Source: Neocallimastix lanati (nom. inval.)
Lineage: Eukaryota; Neocallimastigomycota; Neocallimastigomycetes; Neocallimastigales; Neocallimastigaceae
Reading direction: 5' to 3'
Length of the DNA stretch: 12,500 nucleotides
Assembly (NCBI GenBank): GCA_016946835.1
Contig: JACVTC010000085.1
Coordinates: forward strand, 820,001-832,500
Below the pieces are notes generated by a model. That model was not told the DNA's origin and searched no databases. It saw only the letters and a program-made list of their open reading frames with translations. The stretch's first letter is position 1. Every line of letters starts with the position of its first letter. Both the position numbers and the translations under genes were made by a program. Below, piece by piece: positions 1 to 10,197 of the stretch.

Positions 1-1230
1 CATTAAAAAGTTTTATTATTATTATTATTATTATCATTTATTTATTTTATTTTTTGTTTATTTTTTATTTTATTTTATTTAATTTAATTTTAATATGAAT
101 TAAAAGTTAGAGATAAAATATATATATATTGAAATTCGATGATGTTTTAATTATAAATATATATATACATATAATGTATAAAATATTTTATTGTTAATGA
201 TGATTATTAAATTTTTTCATATTAAAAATAATATATTATAAATTTCAATTAATATGTACAAAAGAAGAATTATTTAATCCATTAAAATAAATTTGAAATT
301 TTATGTTTCAATAATTATAAATGAATATAAATGATAATAATTAAAAATTCAGGAAATGTATCCAGATAAAATTTTAAACATTAATAAATGAAATAATATG
401 TAATTATATTCAAATTTATATATTATATAAATATATATTATAGTTAGAATTAATTCACAATTTATGATAAATTTACAATTGAAATTTCAAATTTAATTAT
501 AATATAATAATACTATTATTTATTAACCTGATATTTTTCCATTTTATTATTATTTATGGATATATGATTATGATTATAAAATAATTTAAAAGTAATTTAT
601 ATAAATATAAAATAGTAGATTGAATTAAAATTTCAAAGAATTTTTTAAATAATAATGAGAACGCCGATTTGTTTAAATGAGTAAATTGAGTAAATATCGA
701 ATTTTTAAATTTATCAATTGAAAAATCCTTTTTATAACTGTTTATGAAAAAAAGATATATATATATTTTCAAAATTGATAAATATGAATGTATATATTTT
801 TTTATTAATATTTAATTAATTTTAATATCATGAATTTTTTTTTTTTTTTTTTTAAACTTTAAAAGAAGAATTATTTATTATAATTAACAATTATATCATT
901 TCAATTTTAACCTTTTTTTTTTATTTTATAAATATTATTATTATTTTTATTTTATTTTATCTTTTTTTTTATATATATATATATATTATATAATTAATTA
1001 TTTTTAATACTGTAATATTACTAATAAAATAATACATAAATTATTTTTAATATAAATAAAACATCAATATATTATTATTATATTAATAATAATCTATTAT
1101 AATCATAATATATTTATTAATATTTTTAAATTTTAAATTGAAAAAGTTAACAGTAACACAAAGAAAACTTTTAATAATTTATTTTAAATAATCTATCATT
1201 CATAGAGCAATATCATTAATTCGAAATTAT

Positions 1231-1339
1231 AATTATTATTAAATTGAATGAATGAACTAAATAATAAATAAAAAATACATAACAATTATTATTAAATTGA
1301 ATGAATGAATGAATTAAATAATAAATAAAAAATACATAA
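1231..1339. repeat. Tandem duplication, two copies of a 53-56 bp unit
   Basis: Two adjacent copies start with AATTATTATTAAATTGAATG at 1231 and again at 1284, and both end in AAAAAATACATAA. The second copy has one extra GAAT step in its GAATGAAT run, and the first has AACTAA where the second has AATTAA. The unit is too complex to be a chance A/T match, so this is a recent local duplication in non-coding DNA. Confidence 0.85.
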
Positions 1340-1439
1340 AAGTATAATTAATAGAAAATGAAATTAATAAAATATATATGGATATATATAATTATATGTT
1401 AAATACATAAACGAATATCAGATTTATATATATATATAA

Positions 1440-1551
<112 letters not shown>

Positions 1552-2053
1552 TGAAACATTGTTATAAGAATTTTATGTGAAAAATGAAAATTTAAATATT
1601 TTGAACATAGATAGATAGTTAATAATTATTTAATCTATAGTTTTTGATTATATATATATTTAACTTTATTTTCATTCTTATTTATATATTTAATTTTTAA
1701 TATATTAATAATTTTTTTTTCTTTTTTTTTTTTATAAATAATTATATATAAATACATAAATATAAATATTTATTTTTTATTATATACATATATCTATTCT
1801 TTAATTTATTTTTTATTTAATTTTTTTATTATTATTATTATATAAATATTATTATCATATTTTTTTTTTCTTTATTTTAAATAATAATAATAAATAATTG
1901 AAAAATAATTGGTGAGGTCTATAAGAAAGAAATAATAATAAATAATAAGAATTAAAATTAAATTATATAATTTAATATTATTTTTAATTATTTATTATGA
2001 TTATAATTATTATTTATTTATTTTATTATTTATTTTTTTTACTTATTTAAAAA

Positions 2054-2517
2054 TTAAATTAAAAGTTGTTTTAAAACAATGTTCATAAATTGTTCTTCAT
2101 CGTATGACTTTTCCTCTATAAAAGATGGAGGAGGTAGCTTTTGAATATTATCATTACTACTATCATCAAATTCTTCATGAAGACTATCAATTGATTTATC
2201 GGAGGTTGATCTACGTCCTAGACTATTTGTATCATGATAAGTATGACCATTCGTAATCATATCTGTGATTTTAAGGGTAGAAAGGGATCTACCAATAGTA
2301 TTATATTTTTTACCATTAGGTAAGAAATATTCACGTAAAAGAATAATATTTCGTGGGACGGCTTCGGCACAACGTTGAATGAATTTTTGATCTTCTTCAT
2401 TTAAATTAATATCATCAGAATACATAAGAACAGAGAAATTTTCAATAGATTTAGATCGAGATATTAATTTTGTTGGATCATCTTTTCCATTCGGTGGGGC
2501 AAGAAAACCTTTATTAC

Positions 2518-2553
<36 letters not shown>

Positions 2554-4748
2554 CATTATTACTGAGTATTGGATCATTTTCATTTCTTTGACTACTAATG
2601 ATGGTTGTAACATCTCTTTCAATACAATCTTTGGTTTTTTGAATAAATTCTTGAACCATTTCATCATTTTCTACTGTAAATATATATTTTTTAATATGAT
2701 TCATATTAGGATCATCTGATCGAGGAGGAGGAGTATAACGACCATTTAAAAGTGGACTAGTTTTTTCTCCTTCGATATTATCCGTAGTTTCTAAGGTGAT
2801 GGAATGTCTCATGAAAGCAGGTTCTATTTTAATGCATTTAGAATCAATAGGGGCATAACTTTCTAAAATGGTTCGTTGAGTTGATATATCTAATTGATAG
2901 GCTGCTTTAGATAATCTTTTAGTAAATAATAAAAGTTTTCTTCCAATAGCTCTAGAGGCAGTAATGGTAAATTCTGCTTTATTAGAATTTTCAAAAGTAA
3001 GGACTGAAGGAATAACCTTTAAATCTTGTGTATCAATATTAATTTGAATGTATGGATTTGGATGAGGTAGAGTAAGAGTAATTACTCCAGAAACTTCATT
3101 TTGAAAAAGTTTGGTTGGGAATTCCATTGGTAAATTTAAAATTTCAGCTTGATTTTTTGGTATATAACTAAAGTTCACTTTGAAATTTTCTTGATTTTGT
3201 CTGATAAGAGAAATATTATCAGGAGCAACTTCAATTTTTTCCTCTTTAATACTTTCATACATATCTTGTAAAAGTTTCAAAGGAATATCATAATGATCAT
3301 TAATTCCATCATCATTATTATTATTATTTTCATTTTCAACTTCATTTCTATTATCTAAATTATTGATATTTATATTATTATTTTTAAATCGATTAAAGAA
3401 AGATTGTTTAATTCGTTCTATATTTTCTTCATTTTGATATTCAGCAAGAGCTTCCATTGACATTGGTGGATGTAATTCAGCATTTAAAGAAATAAGAGTA
3501 AAAACAAGTTTCAATGTCATAATATAATCAAAAGAAACAATACCTTCATTTCGAGAATGCCAAATTTTTGCGAAACAACAAAGAATTCGATTAATAATAT
3601 CATTATCACTAGGAAGTCTTATAGTTTTTAAGAAAAATCTTAAAGATTGATCAAGTCGAACATTGCAGCATGGAATTGCATTAATATATGCTTCTAGAAT
3701 ATCATTATGCTCTGGCATACCAATAAAAAAACCTAACTGTCTTCTGCTAATACCAGGCATACAATGTAAGAAGAAAGCAATTGAATTTGAAGAACAATGA
3801 AGTAATTTTTGTTGGAAAAGGAATCGTAAAGATTTTATTGGATTAACAGCAAACTGACTGACAGCATTTTTAACAATAGGATTTTTATTAAGATACTGCT
3901 CTTCTATTATTATATCATCACTTGGAATGGCAAAACGAAGTTTTTTTGTTTCAAAAATATTTTTAATTTGATATTTTAAAACATTATTCTGCTTAATTCC
4001 TTTGCATAAAAATAAAGCATCATTAAAAACAAAAATATATCGTTTTTTAGCCATTGCTAAGTTTAAAATTTGATTAACTTTCAATTTACAAATAAATTTT
4101 CTTTCAAATGGCTTTAATGGAATATTTAGAATATTGTTTTGAGCTTCTTTTTCAATTTCATTTTTTTTTGTTCTTAATCCAATAATATTCATTACCGATT
4201 TTCTTACTTGTGCCTTTTCTTCATTTGTCATATTATTTGCATCATTAATATAATTGTGTGTTGGTAAATCATTAATTGGTCTATTTTCATTTAAATATCT
4301 ATTTGTTGGTGATATAGCACCATCATTATCATTTGACTTTGCAGCTGTATTAATTCTATTATTCAATTTTGCAAATAAATTTTTTCTAATTTGATCATGT
4401 TTCTTAATATTTTCTTCGTCATTATTACTATTGTTATTAGTAGTATTATTATAATCTATTATATATATAATAATTAAAATAATATAATATAAACATTTTA
4501 ATATTATAAATTTTAATTAATATAATTAATATACTAAAATGCATTAATAAAATTAAATAATAGATGATATATATTTAAAATAAAAATAATAAATTTGAAA
4601 AAAAAATAAAAATAAAAATAAAAATAAAAATAAAAATAAAAATAAAAATAAAAATAAAAATAAAAATAAAAATAAAAATAAAAATAAAAATAAAAATAAA
4701 AATAAAAAAAAAAATAAAAATAAAAAAAAAAAAAAAATAACAATTAAA

Positions 4749-4779
<31 letters not shown>

Positions 4780-7131
4780 TATATATATATTTATAAAAAG
4801 TATAAAATAAAAAATTACATAAATATTATATATTATAATATACATACTATACTGATTTTGATTTATTATACCAAACGTATTATTACTATTAATTGAATCA
4901 GTATTTATTCTTTGTGGAGATGATGGTGAAGTAGGTGATGAAGGTCCATCTGAATTATTTTTAACTCTTCTCATCAAAGTATCAATTGCACGTTGTCTAA
5001 TATTTTGTTCAGGTTCAACTGATAATTGATTTGTTATCTTTGGTGATGCCTTTTGAATAATCTTTATATTATTATTTGGCGAATTTTTATCACTAATTTT
5101 ATTGACAGGATTTCCAATGGCACCAAGTTGAGGATTAATCATATCGTTTTGTGAATATGATAAAGAAGAAGCGCGTTGGGAAGGAATAATAGATTTAGAA
5201 GAATTTGAGGAATAAGATAAAGAAGAAGCCCGTTGGGAAGGAATAATAGATTTAGAAGAATTTGAGGAATAAGATAAAGAAGAAGCCCGTTGGGAAGGAA
5301 TAATAGATTTAGAAGAACTTGATGATTGCTGTTGTTGATAGTATAACTGAGGTGAAAAAGGTTTATAATCATTAATAAAAGGTTGAGATTCTTCCATGTA
5401 GCTTGAAGAACTATATCTTGAAGAAACAGAAGAATATTTTGCAACACTATTAGCATCAGGAAGCATGAATGAAGAAATACGAGAGCTATCAACTGACGGT
5501 ATTCTAGAATTCAATGAATAAGTTGGATATTGATCATATGGAGAAGTCGGAATATCAATACTTCCTTCTCTTGTTAATGAAGAAGTAGATGAATAGGAAT
5601 CATTTCTTTTTATACTACTTACTTTATTTGGGTATACTGAAGGATTTGGAAATCCATTATTATCGCTATTACCTAAATAAGGTGAATACTTCGGTGAATT
5701 ATATAATGTATTTGGTTTATGCTGAAACAAATCAAATCCTTTATCATTATTAGCATTATTATACATTCGTTCATTCGTTCGATTTTCAAGAATTTGAAGG
5801 GACTGCTTTCTTTGATCCATCATTTCCATTTTATTTTTTTCTTGATTATCCATCTTTGACTTTTCTACTCTCCTTGAAAGAATGGCCAAAGGGTTTTTAT
5901 TATCTAATTTTCCTTTAATTTCATTATTCATCTGTGTTGGTGATGATATTGAATTTTGTTGTGAAATAACATTATTTCCATCAATAAAATTATGATTACC
6001 TGTATTAAGAGGATATGGTTGACGTTGACTTACTGCTATATTACCATAGGCATAGTCATTATTAGTCATTGAAAGTAATGGTATATTTGTAGTATCGGTA
6101 TTATTATTGTATTCCACACTTTGTAAAATATTATCTTCTTTGTTAGCTATTGCCATTCTATAATTATTTGTTGGAAATACATTATTAGTTGGTGATTCTA
6201 TGGGTGAATTTTTTTCTACTCTTCTTCGTAATGTAGCAATTGCTTTTTGACGTTGTTGTTTTACAGTTGTTTGGTTCTTTTATAAATTGAATTATTATAT
6301 TATAAGAGATAAATTATATTAGAAATTTATATATACATATATATATATATTTTTTTAATAAAAAAAATAACAATAATAATCATTTTCTTTTATAATTTAT
6401 ATATTCATTTTATATATATATATATTATTACAATAAAATTTTACAATAAAATACTATAATAACATCTTGCTTATATATAAAGAATAAAAATTTATCAAAA
6501 AAAAAAATAATAATAATATTTATATCCCTTAAAATTTTTAATAAATATATATTTTTTTTCTTCAACATCTTTCTTTATTTTCTTATATTATATATTTTTA
6601 TATTTTTTTAATATATTTTTAAAGGATAACATTTATAATAATAACAATGACAGTATATTTATATTTTTTAATATATATTTTTAAAGGATAACATTTATAA
6701 TAATAACAATGATAGTAACAACTCTAAAAATAAATTAATAAAAAATAAAATATTTTCAATTAATTATGAAGAATTACCGAAGAATTTGACGTAAACTGTG
6801 ATAAAGGTTGCTGTTGTTGTTGAAAGGGAAAAGCTTGATATGGATTCATAGACTGTATAGGACTAGTAACGTTCTGATTATCTGATATCACTGGTTGAAT
6901 AAAATTTTCATTGATAGCATTTGGAGGTCTATTTATCATATTTGTATCTAAATTTTGTGGAAATTTATTATAATTTTGATAATATTGTTCATTACCATTT
7001 TGAGTTGAAAAAACTTTATTACTATTAAAAACTGAAGATTCCGGATTCAAATTTTGTTTCCCTTCTAATCCATTTTTCCTTTGTAGAGTTCTTTCTTTTA
7101 TTAAATTTATCTTTAATCTATTATTACTCAT
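2054..7131 (-). CDS. Sec7-domain Arf guanine-nucleotide exchange factor, three exons
   Basis: Predicted to activate Arf-family GTPases at membranes by GDP/GTP exchange. Exons 7131-6778, 6276-4848 and 4455-2054 join in frame to about 1394 residues. Residues 1-700 are low-complexity (Asn, Ser, Gln, Pro) with repeated basic motifs (QRQKAIATLRRRV near 126). Residues about 710-779 look like a PH domain (KKRYIFVFNDALFLC). Residues about 794-1007 match Sec7: NPIKSLRFLFQQKLL, FFLHCMPGISRRQLGFFIG, RLPSDNDIINR, LVFTLISLNAELHPP, and the closing helix LLQDMYESIKEEKI after an Asn-rich insert. About 1051-1106 is beta-rich and Ig-like; about 1139-1219 could be half a second PH domain (KKYIFTVENDEMVQEFIQ). 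Where typical family members have LGE followed by (E/F)N, this protein has IGMPEHND, so catalytic strength is uncertain. The start is the first in-frame ATG, after an A-rich leader; an upstream exon remains possible. Sec7 is firm; the exact ortholog is not. Confidence 0.85.
2514..2559 (-). repeat. Coding (TTA)n array giving a poly-Asn run
   Basis: On the minus strand this reads AAT/AAC codons and encodes about 12 consecutive Asn residues, followed by Ser-Asn-Lys. It lies in exon 3, in the low-complexity linker after the PH-like C-terminal part of the Arf-GEF. The array stays in frame, as expected for a tolerated trinucleotide expansion in a disordered linker. Confidence 0.9.
4456..4847 (-). 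other. Intron 2 of the Sec7 gene (392 bp)
   Basis: The donor GTATGT (4847-4842) follows the last clearly coding codons (NQNQY), and the acceptor AATAG ends at 4456. One base is left before the donor and two after the acceptor, so the reading frame is kept and an Asn codon forms across the junction. Without splicing, the frame runs into a tail of Ile and Tyr from AT repeats and then stops. Exon 3 is open upstream of its first-called codon, a TTG at 4366, and encodes DEENIKKHDQIRKNLF before it. An alternative pair (GTATAG donor at 4852 with CAATAG acceptor) also keeps frame and gives a slightly shorter protein. Confidence 0.7.
4600..4740. repeat. (AAAAAT)n hexanucleotide array inside intron 2
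   Basis: About 20 near-perfect copies of a 6 bp AAAAAT unit, ending in longer A runs and followed directly by an (AAT)n array and a TA run up to about 4790. On the transcribed strand it reads ATTTTT repeats, a very long pyrimidine-rich stretch. In another frame it gives an artificial Phe-Tyr repeat, which is not a gene. Confidence 0.95.
5161..5320 (-). repeat. Three tandem 57 bp coding repeats in the Sec7 gene
   Basis: Units begin at 5161, 5218 and 5275 (period 57 bp, 19 codons); the last is partial. They encode SSKSIIPSQRASSLSYS-type repeats within the disordered N-terminal half of the Arf-GEF, at residues about 438-495. The first two units differ at only one or two positions (GCGCGTT against GCCCGTT), so amplification was recent or copies are kept alike by gene conversion. 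Each unit carries an Arg-Ala-Ser-Ser-Leu-Ser core that looks like a basophilic kinase site. Confidence 0.92.
6277..6777 (-). other. Intron 1 of the Sec7 gene (501 bp)
   Basis: The donor GTAATT starts at 6777, directly after the codons for TSNSS in exon 1. The acceptor (ATAAAAG) ends at 6277, before the codons for NQTTVKQQRQ. Both ends are phase 0, so the join is in frame. The 40 codons between the acceptor and the ATG at 6156 read as normal protein and include the basic motif, showing that the exon starts well before that ATG. Inside are TA and A/T runs and a 62 bp spaced duplication; nothing else is recognisable. Confidence 0.75.
6601..6717. repeat. Duplicated ~55 bp segment inside intron 1
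   Basis: TTTTTAAAGGATAACATTTA followed by TAATAATAACAATGA occurs twice, offset by 62 bp (AAAGGATAAC at 6621 and 6683). The copies differ by a TA step in the TA run and by CAGTA against TAGTA at the end. This is a local tandem duplication within the intron. Confidence 0.9.
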
Positions 7132-7138
7132 TTTTTCC

Positions 7139-7165
7139 TTTTTTTTTTTTTTTTTTTTTTTTTTT
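7139..7165 (-). repeat. Poly(A) leader tract just upstream of the Sec7 gene start
   Basis: A 27-base T run on the plus strand reads as poly(A) on the coding strand, followed by GGAAAAA and the first in-frame ATG. If translated it would give a run of nine Lys, but the only upstream candidate start is a TTG at 7197. It is better read as an A-rich 5' leader, which is common in AT-rich eukaryotes. A possible acceptor (ACTAG at about 7200) leaves room for an unseen upstream exon. Confidence 0.6.
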
Positions 7166-7197
7166 GCTTGTTTACTATTTTTCTTATTCTCGTTCAA

Positions 7198-9132
7198 TAC
7201 TAGTTTATTTATTTTTTTTAGAAAAAAAAATATTATTATATATATATAGAATTTATAAATTCATATAATTAAAATGTACTTTTTAATAAGTAAATTTAGT
7301 TATAAATTGCAATTAATAAATTACACTTTAACAGTATCTTATAATATATACTATTAATAATATATACTAATAAACAATATATATATATTTTTTTAAAGAA
7401 GCAAAATTTCAAGAGAATGTTGATAATATATGTATATATTAGAAATACTATTAAATATATTGTATTAATTTTATTTTATTCTCGATATTAAATTTTACAT
7501 ATATTTATTATCAATATATAAATTATAAAGTTTTTATAATAAAGAAAGAATTTGTTTAATAATAATTTTATAAATTATAAAATTAGTACTTTAACGAAAT
7601 TTATTGGTGATAAATAGAACTTATAATATTAATTATAAATTATGTCTATCTTTAAAAAAAAAATAAAAATAAACAATAAGGATTGATAGAATTTAAATTT
7701 AAATTTTGTTGTTAAAAAAAATATATATATTATATTTAAATTTTTTTAAATTAAAATATACTATTAGAAGATTTTATAATGAATAATAAATAATTCTTTT
7801 TAAATTTTTATTTGTTTTTTCCTCTAAAAAAAAAAAAAATATTTATATATATATATTATAAAAAATAAAAATTTTTATTAATATCTCTATGTTTAAATGT
7901 ATAAATGATAATAAAATATTCAATAATATAAAGTAAAAAATATGTACTATTTTATTTACTTTTTTTTTTTTAAATATTAAAATAATAATAATATATAAAA
8001 GTAAATAAATAAAAAATATATAAATAAATAAATTTAAAGTCGAAAATTTAAATTAATAAAACTATAAAAAATTTTATATAAATTATAATTTTTAATTTAT
8101 TATTATAAAAAAGTTTTTTTTTTAATAAAAATAAATAATTACATTAAAGAATATAAAAAATATTAAATAATATTGAAATAAATTAAATAATAATAATAAT
8201 AATATATATATGATCAAGAATATAAAAATAGAGCTTTTAATAATAAAAAAAATTATAATACATAAAAATAACTAATATAAAAAAAATAATTGAATTTATT
8301 ATTTAAAAAACCTTTATAATAAAGTTTGATTATAGAAAAGATATAAAAAATTTTATTAAATCTATATTCATTTATTCATTAATATTTTCATATTTTAATG
8401 TTTTAAATTAATATAATTTAAAGTTTTCCAATTTACCTATAGATCATTATTAAATTTAAATTTATTTCATCTCTCATTATTTTTGAACAATGATACAGGT
8501 ACACTAAAGAAAACTTTATCCTAATTGAATTATTGGTAAAAATAAAAAAAAGCTTAAATGTAATAATAGCTTTATTATTTTTTTTTTAAAAAAATATTAG
8601 TATTAATTGTATTATTAATTCAATTTATTATTATCATATCTATTAAATATTTTTTTTTTCATTTTTTCTTTCTTTCTTATATTCTTCAATTATATATCTT
8701 TAATATATTTTATATGTATATATTTTCTATTTATATACTCTTTTATAAATTGTTACAATTGTTTTGTTATATATAATATATTTTTTTTTATAAAAATATT
8801 AATTTATTTATTTTACTTTTTTTAATAAAAATTCTTTTTGATATAATTATTAAAGTTTTATTTAAGCAATAATTATTATATACTAAATGTTTAATACAAT
8901 ATTTATTAAAACTTTAAATTATAAATGACAATAGTTTATCATTAATCATTTAAAATTCTTTTTAAGAAAATAATATATTAATTAAATTCATGAAAAAAAA
9001 TAAAAATAAATAAATAAAATTATACATTGAATTTTATTATATGTATATTAAGCAAGTAATATTAACAAATATTTACAGAATAATAAAATTACAAGAAATT
9101 ATTTAATATTATCTTATTATTTTGCTTAATAA
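7198..9132. other. AT-rich intergenic spacer upstream of the Sec7 gene
   Basis: No gene is supported. Most of it is A/T homopolymer and TA runs. It should contain the promoter and 5' UTR of the Sec7 gene at its left side, but no specific element stands out from the background. A slightly richer patch at about 8450-8570 (containing ATGATACAGGTACACTAAAG) has only frames of about a dozen codons on either strand and cannot be assigned. Confidence 0.65.
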
Positions 9133-9643
9133 AAATACAAAAATTTATCTAGAGGGGTTGATTATGATATGAACTAATATTAATTGTTTTTTCTAGTTTA
9201 TAAGAAGTCTGTTAATATAAAAATTACAAAGAAAAGGTTTTATTTTGATGGAAATTATTTTACAAATGAATTTGATGTTGGAATCATCATTAGTGCTTTT
9301 GTATGTTAGAAAATAAATCATACTTCATTTAAAAAAGATGAAGATCTCCAAATAAATGACTTTGTAATAATCCAACACAAAAAAATTATATGTATTATGA
9401 AAATTACAAAAAAAATTAAATATAAAAAAAAAAAAAAATGAACAAAAAACTTTAAATACAAAATCTGTAAGGTCAAAAGAAAATAACTTATATGGAAACA
9501 AAACGAAATTAGAAAATACTTATAATAATAAAGAAAATGTTTACGAAAACAAACTAATATTAAAGTACAAAATAAATAAAAACATGAATAATGAAAATTT
9601 GATACAAATCATCAATCGTTTGATTGAAAAACACCAACAATAA
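9133..9643 (+). pseudogene. Interrupted coding-like stretch, probable decayed gene of unknown family
   Basis: This island is visibly less AT-biased than its surroundings and reads as protein in one frame from 9184: KKSVNIKITKKRFYFDGNYF, then TNEFDVGIIISAFVC, a TAG stop at 9307, then KINHTSFKKDEDLQINDFVI and QHKKIICIMKITKKIKY up to a 15-base A run at 9424-9438. Past the A run the coding-like frame shifts by one base: NEQKTLNTKSVRSKENNLYG, later NNENLIQIINRLIEKHQQ, ending at TAA 9641-9643. A short segment before two stops (LSRGVDYDMN, 9145-9174) is in the first frame. No ATG start fits. One stop plus a homopolymer frameshift suggest a pseudogene. A TTTTTTCTAG acceptor-like string at 9187-9196 means exons of a live gene cannot be fully excluded. 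I do not recognise the family. Confidence 0.5.
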
Positions 9644-9697
9644 ATGGAAGAAAAATATTACTACCTAAATGAAGACAATTCATAAATATTCGAATAG

Positions 9698-9736
<39 letters not shown>

Positions 9737-10197
9737 CTTGAACTGTTCTTTAACATATATTTTATATATACTATATTTGTTATTGTTTTTTTACTTAACT
9801 ATAATAATTTTAATAATAATAATATACATTAAATTTTTTAAATTATTCAAAATAATTATTAGAATTTTTGTACTTTTTTAAAAAAAAAAAAAAAAAAAAG
9901 GAAGAAAGAAAAAGTTTTACATAATTATTTTTATTAACTGATTTTTGTATAATATATAATTTAATAATTTATTTAATTGAAATTTCAATTTAAATTTTTA
10001 AAAGATAAATTTTTAAATATTTTATTACACAATATATATTGTCAATATCTTTTTTATTATAATAATTGATTATTATTCAAAAAAAAAAAAAAAAAAAAAA
10101 TAAGGTATATATTATCACTGCTTATATTAATGTTTATTCATTATTATTAATGATAATATTTATTCATTTTTACTGATAATAGTTTTATTAATATTTA
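9644..10197. other. Low-complexity spacer with (TTA)n and poly(A) tracts
   Basis: Contains a (TTA)n array at 9699-9734, an A run of about 18 at 9881-9899 followed by GGAAGAAAGAAAAAG, and a second A run near 10080-10100. At 10120-10195 imperfect copies of TTTATTCATT and TTATTAATG occur next to the end of the ankyrin gene, where its 3' UTR should lie. The open frame across the TTA array is a run of Leu from the repeat and is not a gene. Confidence 0.7.

Noticed and set aside
554-772. 72-codon open frame on the minus strand
   Set aside because: It starts with TTG, not ATG, its ends are runs of Ile, Tyr and Leu from AT repeats, and no domain is visible. The middle part is slightly protein-like, but not enough to call.
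2464-2667. Minus-strand frame with a poly-Ile run
   Set aside because: It is an out-of-frame reading of the poly-Asn region in exon 3 of the Sec7 gene.
4534-4743. Frame encoding a long Phe-Tyr alternation
   Set aside because: It is a direct translation of the AAAAAT array inside intron 2.
4744-4841. Ile/Tyr-rich C-terminal tail of the middle open segment as a membrane helix
   Set aside because: It is made of AT and AAT repeats just past a GTATGT donor, so it is read-through into intron 2 and not protein.
5161-5320. CRISPR-like array
   Set aside because: The repeats are directly adjacent without unique spacers and are translated as part of a eukaryotic protein.
5139-5492. 117-codon frame with a tandem LLNLLFLPNGLLLYLIPQI repeat
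   Set aside because: It is an alternate-frame shadow of the 57 bp coding repeats in the Sec7 gene; its repetition only reflects that DNA repeat.
9301-9345. GTATGT at 9301 as a donor removing the TAG at 9307
   Set aside because: No acceptor nearby restores the frame: AG sites within about 45 bp lead to an early stop, and the sequence after the TAG still reads as protein in the original frame.
9669-9881. Plus-strand frame with a poly-Leu signal-peptide-like start
   Set aside because: The Leu run is the (TTA)n array, and what follows is AT-rich low complexity without any domain.
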